Shown: positions 19,901 to 27,389, numbered from the stretch's first letter. The stretch: 64,000 nucleotides of DNA from Protaetiibacter intestinalis (GCF_003627075.1 NZ_CP032630.1:1364001-1428000); one strand, 5' to 3'. Notes: a model not told the origin generated them from the sequence alone. A program made the numbers and translations.

Positions 19901-20393
19901 GGATGCCGACGCCTGGGCCGCCGAGTTCGGCGTCGCGCGCGACGTCTCGCAGCTCGGGGTGGAGCGCGACGTGCTGCGCTACCGGCCCGCCGCGGTGACG
20001 GTGCGCCTCGCCGAGGGCGGCGCGCTCGCCGAGCTCGTGCGCGTGCTCGCCGCGGCCGCGCTCGCGCGTGCGCCGCTCGCCGTCAGCTCCGCCGTGCCGC
20101 TGCGGCTCGGGCGTCTCGCGGGCGAGCTCGGCTGGAAGGCGGTCGTCGAGCCCGACGCCGCCTTCGCGGCGCGCGCCGTGCGCGAGCTGCCCGCCCGCAT
20201 CCGCCTCGTCGGCGGGGATGCGGCCGCGCTCGCGGAGGCGCTCGACGGCTCGCCCGAGGTGGCCGTCTACGCGGGGCCCGTGACCGCCGCCGGCCGCATC
20301 GAGCTGCTGCCCTTCCTGCGCGAGCAGTCCGTCTCGATCACGGCCCACCGCTTCGGCACCCCCGACCGCGCCATGATCGCCCTGCGCGTCTAG
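16968..20393 (+). CDS. putA: Bifunctional proline dehydrogenase / P5C dehydrogenase
   Basis: PutA of 1141 residues, converting proline to P5C (FAD) and P5C to glutamate (NAD). The proline dehydrogenase barrel occupies roughly residues 80-440, with VSVKVSSVAAQ and VRIVKGAN. The aldehyde dehydrogenase domain follows, with TPPWNFPVSIPAGG, the catalytic Cys742 in GNAGQKCSAAS and the EYFGPVLG segment. It lacks the N-terminal ribbon-helix-helix DNA-binding domain of enteric PutA. The ATG at 16968 is chosen over the longer open frame, which overlaps the FMN reductase gene and the terminator. It can accept P5C made by the ornithine aminotransferase encoded 2.7 kb downstream. Confidence 0.93.
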   Translation: MAVSPDLPDADATIALVRRWLTAAAAAKPDPGAERLAGLLKDPDGLEFTLGFVDRVVRPDDLRVAARNFERLSRRVPRFLPWHLRALVTLGGGAGVLLPWPVIPIARRVLRGMVEHLVIDATPAKLDKSLARLRSHGARLNLNLLGEAVLGDREAARRLEGTRELLARDDVDYVSVKVSSVAAQLSLWGFDETVDRVVEHLAPLYEQAASARGTKFVNLDMEEYRDLDLTIAAFTRLLDRPSLQQLEAGIVLQAYLPDSVAALASLTEWARARVAAGGAGIKVRIVKGANLALERVDARIHGWPLATWPSKQATDTNYKRMLVAALTPEATDAVRVGVAGHNLFDLAFAWQLAVERGVEHRVEVEMLLGMASAQAQAVRADTRRLLLYTPVVHPEEFDTAIGYLVRRLEENASTENFMSAIFELADDERAFAREAERFTASLAALDTEVPPPNRTQNRLSPPLPRAPQAFRNEPDTDPALVANRVWGRGILERSATSTLGEATVAAARIADADRLDALVAAAAEAGGHWGHVPPHTRAELLDRVGEVLAVYRGRLVEVMASETGKTIAEADVEVSEAVDFAHYYAERARELGAIRDARFAPVALTVVTPPWNFPVSIPAGGVLSALAAGSAVVLKPAHQARRSGAVLAEALWEAGVPRELLTLVDLAEGELGRRLVASPAVGRVLLTGSYETAALFRSWDPELPLLAETSGKNAIVVTASADLDLAVKDLVTSAFGNAGQKCSAASLAILVGTVGESERFRRQLADAVTSLAVGYPQDPAVTVGPLIEPVAGKLARGLTVLAEGESWLVKPRQLDGTDRLWSPGVRDGVAAGSEFHRTEYFGPVLGLMRAATLDEAIELQNAVPYGLTAGIHSLDAEEVAVWLDRVQAGNLYVNRPVTGAIVRRQPFGGWKRSSVGTGAKAGGPNTLLVLGDWHPVPAAPEGDLRLDGLEARVRTLVEAFQPALDYGGFDAVRRGALSDADAWAAEFGVARDVSQLGVERDVLRYRPAAVTVRLAEGGALAELVRVLAAAALARAPLAVSSAVPLRLGRLAGELGWKAVVEPDAAFAARAVRELPARIRLVGGDAAALAEALDGSPEVAVYAGPVTAAGRIELLPFLREQSVSITAHRFGTPDRAMIALRV

Positions 20394-20396
20394 CGT
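20391..20396 (+). promoter_or_regulatory. -10 box TAGCGT of the aldo/keto reductase, sharing the putA stop
   Basis: TAGCGT starts with the putA stop codon TAG and ends 6 nt before the ATG at 20403. Confidence 0.55.
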
Positions 20397-20402
20397 GGAC
20401 CC

Positions 20403-21233
20403 ATGACCATCCCCAACGTCCCCCTCAACACCGGCGCCGGCATCCCGCAGCTCGGCCTCGGCACCTGGCCGCTCGACGACGCCGAGGTCGCGGATGCGGT
20501 GGAGGCCGCCGCCGCGCTCGGCTACCGGCACATCGACACCGCCACCCGCTACGGCAACGAGGCGGGCGTCGGCGAGGGCATCCGGCGCAGCGGCATCCCG
20601 CGCGAGGAGTTCTTCGTCACGACGAAGCTCGACGGCGAGTTCCAGGGCGACGACCGCGCGATCGGCGGGCTCGAGGCGGCCCTCGACCGCATGGGCTTCG
20701 ACTACGTCGACCTGCTGCTCATGCACTGGCCGCTGCCGCAGCGGGGGCTCTACGTCGACACCTGGCGCACCTTCGAGCGGCTGCACGCCGACGGGCGGGC
20801 GCGGGCGATCGGCGTCTCCAACTTCCGGGTGGAGCACCTCGAGACCCTGCTGGCCCAGACGGAGGTGGTGCCCGCGGTCAACCAGATCCAGCTGAACCCG
20901 CACATCACCCGGCCCGCGCAGCGCGCCTACGGGGCCGAGCACGGCATCGTCACCGAGTCGTGGAGCCCGCTCGGCGGTCAGGGCGCGGGCGTGCTCGGCG
21001 AGCGGGTCGTGGTCGAGCTCGCGGAGCGTCTCGGCCGCACCCCCGCGCAGGTGGTGCTGCGCTGGCACGTGCAGCAGGGGCTCGTGGTGATCCCCAAGTC
21101 GGCGAGCCCGGAGCGGATGCGCGACAACCTCGCCATCTTCGACTTCACCCTCGACGACGCGGCCCTCGCCTCTCTCGCGACCCTCTCCCACGGCCCCGAC
21201 GCGGGCGTCGACTCGAACACCGCCGGCCACTGA
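20403..21233 (+). CDS. Aldo/keto reductase (2,5-diketogluconate reductase type)
   Basis: NADPH-dependent AKR of 276 residues. The catalytic tetrad is visible in order: Asp in HIDTATRYGNE, Tyr in the same segment, Lys in VTTKLDG and His in LLMHWPL. The NADP-binding VIPKSASPERM is near the C-terminus. It reduces aldehydes or ketones; the natural substrate is unknown. It begins 9 bp after putA, but its own -10 box suggests separate transcription. Confidence 0.88.
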   Translation: MTIPNVPLNTGAGIPQLGLGTWPLDDAEVADAVEAAAALGYRHIDTATRYGNEAGVGEGIRRSGIPREEFFVTTKLDGEFQGDDRAIGGLEAALDRMGFDYVDLLLMHWPLPQRGLYVDTWRTFERLHADGRARAIGVSNFRVEHLETLLAQTEVVPAVNQIQLNPHITRPAQRAYGAEHGIVTESWSPLGGQGAGVLGERVVVELAERLGRTPAQVVLRWHVQQGLVVIPKSASPERMRDNLAIFDFTLDDAALASLATLSHGPDAGVDSNTAGH

Positions 21234-21255
21234 CCCGTCGTTCCGCCACCTGTCA

Positions 21256-21320
21256 TCGCTGAGTGGTCGGTTTCTGGCCCCATTCCTTCGGTTTGGGGCC
21301 AGAAACCGACCACTCAGCGA
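21256..21320. terminator. 27-bp perfect hairpin, inverted repeat family B
   Basis: Arms 21256-21282 and 21294-21320 pair without mismatch around an 11-nt loop, between the convergent aldo/keto reductase and GntR genes, so it can serve both strands. It shares the core GGTCGGTTT-TGGCCCCA with the element at 26705-26751. Confidence 0.85.
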
Positions 21321-21327
21321 CGGGGGC

Positions 21328-21663
21328 TCAGGCGCGCAGCGCCGCCTCCACGAGCTCGCGCACGCGCTCGGCGGGGATGCCGGCCTCGCGCGCCGCGGCG
21401 GCCAGCTGGGCGGCGAGCTCCTGCACGCGACGCTCGCCGGCATCCGCCGACCACGCCACGATGGTGCCCGCGCGGCCGTGCGTCTCGATGGCGCCGGCCG
21501 CCTCGAGCTCCTTGTAGGCGCGCGCGACCGTGCCGGGCGCGAGGCCCAGCTCCTCGGCGAGGCCGCGCACGGTGGGCAGGCGCGACCCCGCGGGGCGGGT
21601 GCCGTCCCGCATCTCGGCGAGCAGGCGTGCCCGCAGCCGCTCGTACGGCGCCGGCTCGGTCAT
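21328..21663 (-). CDS. GntR-family regulator, short YtrA type
   Basis: Small DNA-binding protein of 111 residues: a GntR winged helix (YERLRARLLAEMRDGTR, LPTVRGLAEELGLAPGTVARAY) and only about 40 residues after it, so no effector-binding domain. This architecture matches YtrA-type repressors, which often control ABC transporters. The ATG overlaps the stop of the upstream Lrp gene by one base (TGATG). Its target is unknown. Confidence 0.85.
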   Translation of the reverse strand: MTEPAPYERLRARLLAEMRDGTRPAGSRLPTVRGLAEELGLAPGTVARAYKELEAAGAIETHGRAGTIVAWSADAGERRVQELAAQLAAAAREAGIPAERVRELVEAALRA

Positions 21664-22100
21664 CAGTCGTAGCTGCGGTGGATGAGGTGGCTGAGCACGA
21701 TCGCGCTGCGGGTGTGGTCGACGCTCGGCGCGATGCGCACGCGCTCGAGCGCGTCCTCGAGGGAGGGGATGTCGCGCGAGCGGATGTGCACCACGGCATC
21801 CGCGGAGCCGGTGACGGTCGAGGCGTCGACGACCTCGGGCACCTGGGAGAGGATGCGCTTGAGCTCCTCGGGGGCGACCGTGCCGCGGCAGAACAGCTCG
21901 ACGTACGCCTCGGTCGCCATGCCGTCGACGGCGGGGTCGACCTGGATGGTGAACGCCCGGATGACGCCGTCGGCGACGAGCCGGTCGACGCGCCGCTTCA
22001 CCGCGGAGGCCGAGAGTCCCACCCGGTCGCCGATGTCGCCGTAGCCGGCGCGTGAGTTCTGGCGGAGCAGGTCGAGGATGCCGTAGTCGATGTTGTCCAC
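21663..22100 (-). CDS. Lrp/AsnC-family regulator
   Basis: Leucine-responsive-type regulator of 145 residues: N-terminal helix-turn-helix (DYGILDLLRQNSRAGY, LSASAVKRRVDRL) and a C-terminal RAM ligand-binding domain. GTG at 22100 is chosen because it lies 6 nt after the -10 box TACACT and matches the family N-terminus; a longer frame upstream has no support. The gene is divergent from the guanidine hydrolase and ornithine aminotransferase genes, which it probably controls in response to arginine, ornithine or a related amino acid. Confidence 0.88.
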   Translation of the reverse strand: MDNIDYGILDLLRQNSRAGYGDIGDRVGLSASAVKRRVDRLVADGVIRAFTIQVDPAVDGMATEAYVELFCRGTVAPEELKRILSQVPEVVDASTVTGSADAVVHIRSRDIPSLEDALERVRIAPSVDHTRSAIVLSHLIHRSYD

Positions 22101-22106
22101 CCGGCG

Positions 22107-22112
22107 AGTGTA
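22107..22112 (-). promoter_or_regulatory. -10 box TACACT of the Lrp gene (leaderless)
   Basis: On the minus strand TACACT ends 6 nt before the GTG at 22100. The 104-bp divergent region also contains GACACT at 22192-22197, 7 nt before the start of the hydrolase gene. Confidence 0.5.
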
Positions 22113-22204
22113 CGCGGATTCGTTGCGCGCGCTCCGCACAGCGCGCAGTTTTCGTGCAGCACACGCCTGAACGCACCGGATGCCTGCGTGGGACACTGGG
22201 CATC

Positions 22205-23053
22205 ATGACGATGACCGAGACCGCGCAGGCCACCATCGAGCGCCGCGCCACCCACCGCACCGTCCTCATGTGCGAGCCCTCGCACTTCACCGTGAGCTAC
22301 CGCATCAACCCGTGGATGCATCCCGAGAACCCCACCGACACCGGCAACGCGGTCGAGCAGTGGCGCACGCTCTACGAGCTCTACCTCGAGCTCGGCTTCG
22401 ACGTGCACCTCATCGACCCCGTCGAGGGCCTGCCCGACATGGTCTACGCCGCCAACGGCGGCTTCGTGCTCGACGGCATCGCCTACGGCGCCCGCTTCCA
22501 GTTCCCCGAGCGCGGCCCCGAGGGCCCCGCCTACATGGACTGGTTCGGCGCCCACGGATTCGAGGTGCGCGAACCCGTCTCCACCAACGAGGGCGAGGGC
22601 GACTTCCTGCTCGTCGGCGACACCATCTACGCGGGCACCGGGTTCCGATCGGATGCCGCGAGCCACGACGAGCTGCGGCGCATCTACCAGCGCGAGGTGG
22701 TCACCCTGACCCTCGTCGACCCGAGCTTCTACCACCTCGACACTGCCTTCGCCGTGCTCGACTCCGCCGGCGGGCCGGCATCCGTCGCCTACCTGCCGAA
22801 GGCCTTCGACGACGCGAGCCGCGCCATCCTCGAGGAGCGCTTCCCGGAGGCGATCCACGTGACCGACGAGGACGCCGCCGTGCTCGGACTCAACTCGTTC
22901 AGCGACGGGCGCAACGTCGTCATCGCCTCCCGCGCGACCGACTTCGAGCGCCAGCTGCGCGAACGCGGGTACGTGCCGCACGGCGTCGACCTCTCCGAGC
23001 TGCTGCTCGGCGGCGGCGGCGTGAAGTGCTGCACCCTGGAGCTGCGCCGATGA
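22205..23053 (+). CDS. Guanidino-group hydrolase (dimethylargininase / arginine dihydrolase-like)
   Basis: Member of the guanidine-modifying enzyme superfamily, 282 residues. Catalytic elements are Glu131/Asp133 in EGEGD, His177 in FYHLD and the nucleophile Cys275 in GGGVKCC near the C-terminus. Annotation pipelines would call it dimethylargininase. The segments INPWM (Asn35) and AANGG (Asn84) match, from memory, the two asparagines that distinguish arginine dihydrolase (ArgZ/AgrE, arginine to ornithine, CO2 and 2 NH3) from deiminases. The adjacent ornithine aminotransferase supports ornithine as product. The ATG at 22205 is chosen by homology and its position after a -10-like GACACT. Confidence 0.82.
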   Translation: MTMTETAQATIERRATHRTVLMCEPSHFTVSYRINPWMHPENPTDTGNAVEQWRTLYELYLELGFDVHLIDPVEGLPDMVYAANGGFVLDGIAYGARFQFPERGPEGPAYMDWFGAHGFEVREPVSTNEGEGDFLLVGDTIYAGTGFRSDAASHDELRRIYQREVVTLTLVDPSFYHLDTAFAVLDSAGGPASVAYLPKAFDDASRAILEERFPEAIHVTDEDAAVLGLNSFSDGRNVVIASRATDFERQLRERGYVPHGVDLSELLLGGGGVKCCTLELRR

Positions 23054-24273
23054 CCGCCGAGCTCGCCTCCGAGACCGCCCGCTACCTCGAGCAGGCCGAG
23101 GAGTACGGCGCCCACAACTACCACCCGCTGCCGATCGTCGTGTCGGAGGCGTTCGGCGCCTGGGTGACGGATGTCGACGGCAAGCGCTACCTGGACTGCC
23201 TGGCCGCCTACTCCGCGCTCAACTTCGGGCACGGGCATCCGGTGCTCGTCGACGCCGCCAAGGCGCAGCTCGACCGGGTGACCCTCACCAGTCGCGCGTT
23301 CCACAACGACCGGCTGGGGCCGTTCCTGGAGGGCCTCGCGAAGCTCGCCGGCAAGCAGATGGTGCTGCCGATGAACACGGGCGCCGAGGCGGTCGAGTCG
23401 GCCGTCAAGATCGCGCGTGCCTGGGGCTACCGGGTGAAGGGCGTCGAGCCGGGGCGCGCCAAGATCATCGTGGCCGAGGGCAACTTCCACGGCCGCACCA
23501 CGACCATCATCAGCTTCTCCACCGACCCGGAGGCACGCGCCGACTTCGGCCCGTACACGCCGGGCTTCGTCGCGGTGCCGTACGGCGACGCGGACGCGCT
23601 CGCCGCGGCCATCGACGACGACACGGTGGCCGTGCTGATCGAACCCATCCAGGGTGAGGCGGGCATCATCATCCCCCCAGATGAGTACCTTCCCGAGGTG
23701 CGCCGCCTCACCCGTTCCTCCAACGTGCTGTTCATCGCCGACGAGATCCAGTCGGGGCTCGGACGCACCGGGGCGACATTCCAGTGCGACAACGCGGGCG
23801 TCATCCCCGACCTCTACCTGCTCGGCAAGGCGCTCGGCGGCGGCATCGTGCCGGTGAGCGCGGTCGTGGGCGATGCGGATGTGCTGGGCGTGCTGCGTCC
23901 GGGCGAGCACGGGTCGACGTTCGGCGGCAACCCGCTCGCGGCGGCCGTCGGCCTCGCGGTGGTGGGGCTGCTCGAGTCGGGCGACTACCAGCGGCGTGCG
24001 GCGGCGCTCGGTGAGCACCTGCGGGGGCGCCTCGAGGCGCTCATCGGACGCGGCGTGCTGGCGGTGCGGGTCGCGGGGCTGTGGGCGGGTGTCGACATCG
24101 ACCCGGCCCTGGCATCCGGGCGCCGCGTCGCCGAGCTGCTCGCCGAGCGCGGGGTGCTCGCGAAGGACACCCACGGCTCGACGATCCGCCTCGCGCCCCC
24201 GATCGTCATCGAGCAGGACGAGCTCGACTGGGCCGTCGACCAGCTCGAGGCCGTGCTCGCCTCGCTCGCCTGA
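23050..24273 (+). CDS. rocD: Ornithine aminotransferase
   Basis: Class-III PLP aminotransferase of 407 residues, converting ornithine and 2-oxoglutarate to glutamate semialdehyde (P5C) and glutamate. Conserved segments are AYSALNFGHGHP, MNTGAEAVESAVK, the PLP aspartate in FIADEIQSGLGRTG and the PLP lysine in LLGKALGGG. The start overlaps the hydrolase stop (ATGA), so the two work as a unit: arginine-derived ornithine goes to P5C, which PutA can oxidise. It ends 27 bp before a cluster of nested inverted repeats. Confidence 0.93.
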   Translation: MTAELASETARYLEQAEEYGAHNYHPLPIVVSEAFGAWVTDVDGKRYLDCLAAYSALNFGHGHPVLVDAAKAQLDRVTLTSRAFHNDRLGPFLEGLAKLAGKQMVLPMNTGAEAVESAVKIARAWGYRVKGVEPGRAKIIVAEGNFHGRTTTIISFSTDPEARADFGPYTPGFVAVPYGDADALAAAIDDDTVAVLIEPIQGEAGIIIPPDEYLPEVRRLTRSSNVLFIADEIQSGLGRTGATFQCDNAGVIPDLYLLGKALGGGIVPVSAVVGDADVLGVLRPGEHGSTFGGNPLAAAVGLAVVGLLESGDYQRRAAALGEHLRGRLEALIGRGVLAVRVAGLWAGVDIDPALASGRRVAELLAERGVLAKDTHGSTIRLAPPIVIEQDELDWAVDQLEAVLASLA

Positions 24274-24300
24274 CCGTCCCGTCCTCACCGACGAGCGATC

Positions 24301-24425
24301 CCATCTCAAGGAGATGAACCACCCATCTCAAGGAGAGGGCGACCTCACCCGGCTCGGGGGTCACGCGTGTCGACATCAGCCCCATCGCATCCTTGAGATG
24401 GGATGCCCGACTCCTTGAGATGGGA
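24301..24425. repeat. Nested inverted repeats family D (CCATCTCAAGGAG)
   Basis: Two direct copies of CCATCTCAAGGAG (24301-24313, 24323-24335) are followed by two inverted copies (24389-24404 and 24411-24425, core CCTTGAGATGGGA), allowing a pair of nested stems with a 53-nt spacer. It lies between two plus-strand genes and may terminate rocD transcription. It is too irregular for CRISPR, with only two copies per orientation. Confidence 0.85.
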
Positions 24426-24455
24426 GGCCGGCGGCGCGCGGCAGCGGGCGACCGA

Positions 24456-24461
24456 TAGCGT
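24456..24461 (+). promoter_or_regulatory. -10 box TAGCGT of the Gfo/Idh gene (leaderless)
   Basis: TAGCGT ends 6 nt before the GTG at 24468. Confidence 0.55.
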
Positions 24462-24467
24462 TCGGGG

Positions 24468-25490
24468 GTGAGCTTCGTCTTCCCCGAACCCACCCACGTG
24501 CCGCTGCGGGGCGGCGCGGTGCGGCGCTGGGGGGTGCTCGCGCCCGGCGCGATCGCCCGCGACTGGGTGGATGCGGTGCACCGCTACACCGATCAGCGGG
24601 TCGTGGCGGTCGCCTCGCGCTCCGCCCCGCGCGCCGAGGCCTTCGCGCGCGAGCACGGCATCCGCACCCACTACGCCTCCTACGAGTCGCTCGTCGCCGA
24701 CCCCGAGGTCGACGTCGTGTACATCGCGGCGCCGCACACCGAGCACCGGCGACTCGCGCTGCTCGCGATCGACGCGGGCAAGCACGTGCTCGTCGAGAAG
24801 CCGATGGGGGTCTCGGCGGCCGACGCGCTCGAGATCGTGCTCGCCGCGCGCACCGCGGGCGTGTTCGCGATGGAGGCGATGTGGTCGCGCTTCCTGCCGC
24901 AGACGACGATCATCCGCCGGCTGCTCGACGACGGCGTGCTCGGTGCGCCCGCCGGGGCCGCGGCCACCTTCGCGGGCCGCTTCGAGTACGACCCGCACAG
25001 CCGCGCCTTCGACCCGGCGCTCGGCGGCGGCAGCCTGCTCGACCTGGGCGTCTACACGCTGTGGTGGTCGCAGTTCGTGCTCGGCCGGCCCGAGACGATC
25101 TCGGCCTCCGGCGAGCTCGCGCCGACCGGGGTGGATGCGGATGCGCGCGTCGTGCTCGGCTACGGGCCCGAGGTGTCGGCGAGCTCGTTCACGAGCATGA
25201 CGGTGGAGCTGCCGATCACGGCGATGGTGGCGGGCTCGAACGGGCTGAAGCTCGAGGTGGAGCCGTTCGTCGGCCCGGGCGGCTTCCGTCTCGGGCGGCT
25301 CGACGGCGGCAACGCCTACTGGGAGGACGAGACGGGCATGCGCTGGCGCGACGGGCTCGCCTACCAGGCGGCCGCCGTGGCTCAGCACCTCTCCGACGGC
25401 CTGCTCGAGGCCCCCGAGCATCCGCTCGAGGCGACCCTCGACATCCTGAGCACCATCGACGAGGCCCGCCGCCAGCTCGGCGCCGCCTAG
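24468..25490 (+). CDS. Gfo/Idh/MocA-family oxidoreductase
   Basis: NAD(P)-dependent sugar-type dehydrogenase of 340 residues. The N-terminal Rossmann region begins RWGVLAPGAIARDWVDAV, and the hallmark lysine motif EKPMGVSAADA follows at about residue 105-115. The C-terminal half is the alpha/beta substrate domain, with GGGSLLDLGVY. It acts on an unknown sugar, inositol or diol; dihydrodiol dehydrogenase-like members share the FAMEAMWSRF segment. GTG start, probably leaderless. It is followed by an inverted repeat of family A. Confidence 0.87.
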   Translation: MSFVFPEPTHVPLRGGAVRRWGVLAPGAIARDWVDAVHRYTDQRVVAVASRSAPRAEAFAREHGIRTHYASYESLVADPEVDVVYIAAPHTEHRRLALLAIDAGKHVLVEKPMGVSAADALEIVLAARTAGVFAMEAMWSRFLPQTTIIRRLLDDGVLGAPAGAAATFAGRFEYDPHSRAFDPALGGGSLLDLGVYTLWWSQFVLGRPETISASGELAPTGVDADARVVLGYGPEVSASSFTSMTVELPITAMVAGSNGLKLEVEPFVGPGGFRLGRLDGGNAYWEDETGMRWRDGLAYQAAAVAQHLSDGLLEAPEHPLEATLDILSTIDEARRQLGAA

Positions 25491-25558
25491 TCCGCGAAAG
25501 TACGCACTTTTGGGGCGTTCGGGGCCCTGGGCGCCCCAAAAGTACGTACTTTCGCGGA
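25491..25558. repeat. Inverted repeat family A, second copy
   Basis: Arms 25491-25517 and 25532-25558, 27 bp with one mismatch, carrying the same AAAGTACGTACTTTTGGGG core as 8704-8761. It starts at the base after the stop codon of the Gfo/Idh gene and ends just before the promoter of the next gene, so it is a plausible terminator. Confidence 0.85.
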
Positions 25559-25568
25559 GGGGGGCGCG

Positions 25569-25574
25569 TAGCGT
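25569..25574 (+). promoter_or_regulatory. -10 box TAGCGT of the acyl-CoA dehydrogenase gene (leaderless)
   Basis: TAGCGT ends 6 nt before the GTG at 25581. The intervening GGAGGG is too close to the start to act as a normal ribosome-binding site. Confidence 0.5.
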
Positions 25575-25580
25575 GGAGGG

Positions 25581-26702
25581 GTGAGCGGGCTGAGCGCGGA
25601 ACTGCTGGAGCGGATGCGGGAGCGGGCCCCCGGGTACGACCGGGAGAACCGCTTCTTCGACGAGGACCTGGCCGAGCTGCGGGCGGCCGGGTACCTGCGG
25701 CCGCGCTCCCTGCTCGAGAGCGTGCGCGACCAGCGGCTGCTCGCCGCCTTCGCGCCCGCGACGGCGCTCGCGGTCAACATGCACCTCGTCGTGGTGGGCA
25801 TCGCCCGCACCCTCGCCGAGCGCGGCGACGACTCCCTCGAGTGGGTGCTCGCGGATGCCGAGGCCGGCGAGCTGTTCGCCTTCGGCAACTCGGAGCCCGG
25901 CAACGACCTCGTCATGTGGGACTCGCTCACGACCGCCGAACGCGTGGAAACCCCCGTCGCCGGTTACGCTTTCACGGGCACCAAGATCTTCACCTCGCTC
26001 GCCCCCGCCTGGACGCGCCTCATCGTCTTCGGCAAGCAGACCGACGGGCCGGACGGCCCGCGCCTCGTGCACGGCATCCTCACCCGCGACGACCCCGGCG
26101 TCACCACCCTCGACGACTGGGACACCCTCGGCATGCGCGCCACCCAGTCCCGCACCACGAGACTCGACGGCGCCGTCGTGCCCGACGCGCGCATCGTGCG
26201 CTTCCTGCCGGTCGGCCCGAACGCCGACCCGTTCATCTTCGCCCTGTTCGCCAACTTCCTGCTGCTCATCGGCGCCGTCTACGCCGGCATCGCCGACCGC
26301 GCGCTCGAACTCGCCGCGGAGGCCGCCCACCGCCGCACGAGCCTCAAGAACGGCGGGGCCCCGTACTCGGCCGACCCCGACATCCGCTGGCGCGTGGCGG
26401 ATGCGGCGCTCGCCCTCGACGCCCTCGCCCCGCAGCTCGAGACCCTGGCCCGTGACGTCGACGAGCAGGCCGATCGCGGGGCGCGCTGGTTCCGCGAGCT
26501 CACCGGCGCGAAGCACCGGGCGACCGAGACGGCCCGGCACGTGGTCGACCAGGCGATGCGGGTGGCGGGCGGAGGCGGCTACCGCAGCTCGAGCGAGCTG
26601 GCCCGGCTGCAGCGCGACGTGCTCGCCGGCATCTACCACCCCTCCGACACCGAGTCGGTGCACGCGACCGTCGCCCAGAACCTCCTCGGCCCCCTGCCCT
26701 GA
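25581..26702 (+). CDS. Acyl-CoA dehydrogenase-family flavoprotein
   Basis: FAD enzyme of 373 residues with the acyl-CoA dehydrogenase fold: an N-terminal helical domain, a middle beta domain (FTGTKIFTSLAPAW, MRATQSRTTRLDG) and a C-terminal helical bundle (DQAMRVAGGGGYR). The catalytic glutamate of classical acyl-CoA dehydrogenases is not obvious, and the general pattern is closer to monooxygenase-like or DszC-like members, so the reaction is uncertain. GTG start; stand-alone gene bounded by inverted repeats on both sides. Confidence 0.78.
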   Translation: MSGLSAELLERMRERAPGYDRENRFFDEDLAELRAAGYLRPRSLLESVRDQRLLAAFAPATALAVNMHLVVVGIARTLAERGDDSLEWVLADAEAGELFAFGNSEPGNDLVMWDSLTTAERVETPVAGYAFTGTKIFTSLAPAWTRLIVFGKQTDGPDGPRLVHGILTRDDPGVTTLDDWDTLGMRATQSRTTRLDGAVVPDARIVRFLPVGPNADPFIFALFANFLLLIGAVYAGIADRALELAAEAAHRRTSLKNGGAPYSADPDIRWRVADAALALDALAPQLETLARDVDEQADRGARWFRELTGAKHRATETARHVVDQAMRVAGGGGYRSSSELARLQRDVLAGIYHPSDTESVHATVAQNLLGPLP

Positions 26703-26704
26703 TC

Positions 26705-26751
26705 GGTCGGTTTTTGGCCCCAAACCACCGGTTTGGGGCCAAAAACCGACC
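26705..26751. terminator. 22-bp perfect hairpin, inverted repeat family B, second copy
   Basis: Arms 26705-26726 and 26730-26751 with a 3-nt loop, between the convergent acyl-CoA dehydrogenase and alpha/beta-hydrolase genes. The core GGTCGGTTT-TGGCCCCA is shared with 21256-21320. The hydrolase stop codon lies 3 bp outside the right arm. Confidence 0.85.
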
Positions 26752-26753
26752 AG

Positions 26754-27389
26754 TCAGGGCAATGCGTGGAGCCAGGCGGCGCAGAGGGTGGTCCAGGCCG
26801 CGGCGGGGGAGCCCTCGGCGAGGCCGATGCCGTGGGTCGCGCCCGGCAGCACGTGCAGCTCGTGCGGCACCGCGGCGGCCGCGAGCTCCATGCCGAGCAG
26901 GTAGCTGTGCTGCACCGGCACCACGCCGTCCTCGGCCGTGTGCCACACGAAGCTCGGCGGCGCGGATGCCGACACCAGCAGGTCGAGCGAGGTCGCCCGC
27001 CGCGCCGCCCACGAGGCGCCGGCGCCGAGCAGGTTCTCCCGCGAGCCGCGGTGCTCCTCGAGCATCATCGACACCACCGGATAGCAGAGCACGACCGCGT
27101 CGACCGCCTCCTCGGGCGCCGCCCCCGGCGCGTACGCGGCCATCCCCGCCGCGTGGCCGCCCGCCGAGAACCCGAGCAGCGCCACCCGCGCGGCCCCCGC
27201 CGCACGCACCTCGCGCACCCGCGCGCGCACCGCATCCAGCGGCCCCGGATGCCGGGTCAGCACCGGGTACTCGAACACGCTCGCCGCGTGCCCCAGCCCC
27301 CGCAGCCACTCGGCCACCGGCTCGCCCTCGTGCGGCGCGTGCCGGTGGTAGCCGCCGCCCGGCAGCACGATCACATGCAGCTCGTCCAT
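26754..27389 (-). CDS. Alpha/beta-hydrolase (acetyl-xylan-esterase/BD-FAE-like)
   Basis: Cytoplasmic esterase of 211 residues. The oxyanion region VLPGGGYHRH, nucleophile LGFSAGGHAAG, Asp in HTAEDGVVP and His in PGATHGIGL form a complete triad in the order of small carbohydrate-acetyl or feruloyl esterases. The ATG at 27389 is preferred to one 39 bp upstream because the family N-terminus begins there. It is divergent from an SGNH hydrolase gene with only 29 bp between starts, so the two promoters must interleave. Confidence 0.82.
   Translation of the reverse strand: MDELHVIVLPGGGYHRHAPHEGEPVAEWLRGLGHAASVFEYPVLTRHPGPLDAVRARVREVRAAGAARVALLGFSAGGHAAGMAAYAPGAAPEEAVDAVVLCYPVVSMMLEEHRGSRENLLGAGASWAARRATSLDLLVSASAPPSFVWHTAEDGVVPVQHSYLLGMELAAAAVPHELHVLPGATHGIGLAEGSPAAAWTTLCAAWLHALP

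Noticed and set aside
24301..24425. CRISPR-like repeats
   Set aside because: Only two direct and two inverted units, uneven spacing, no cas genes.
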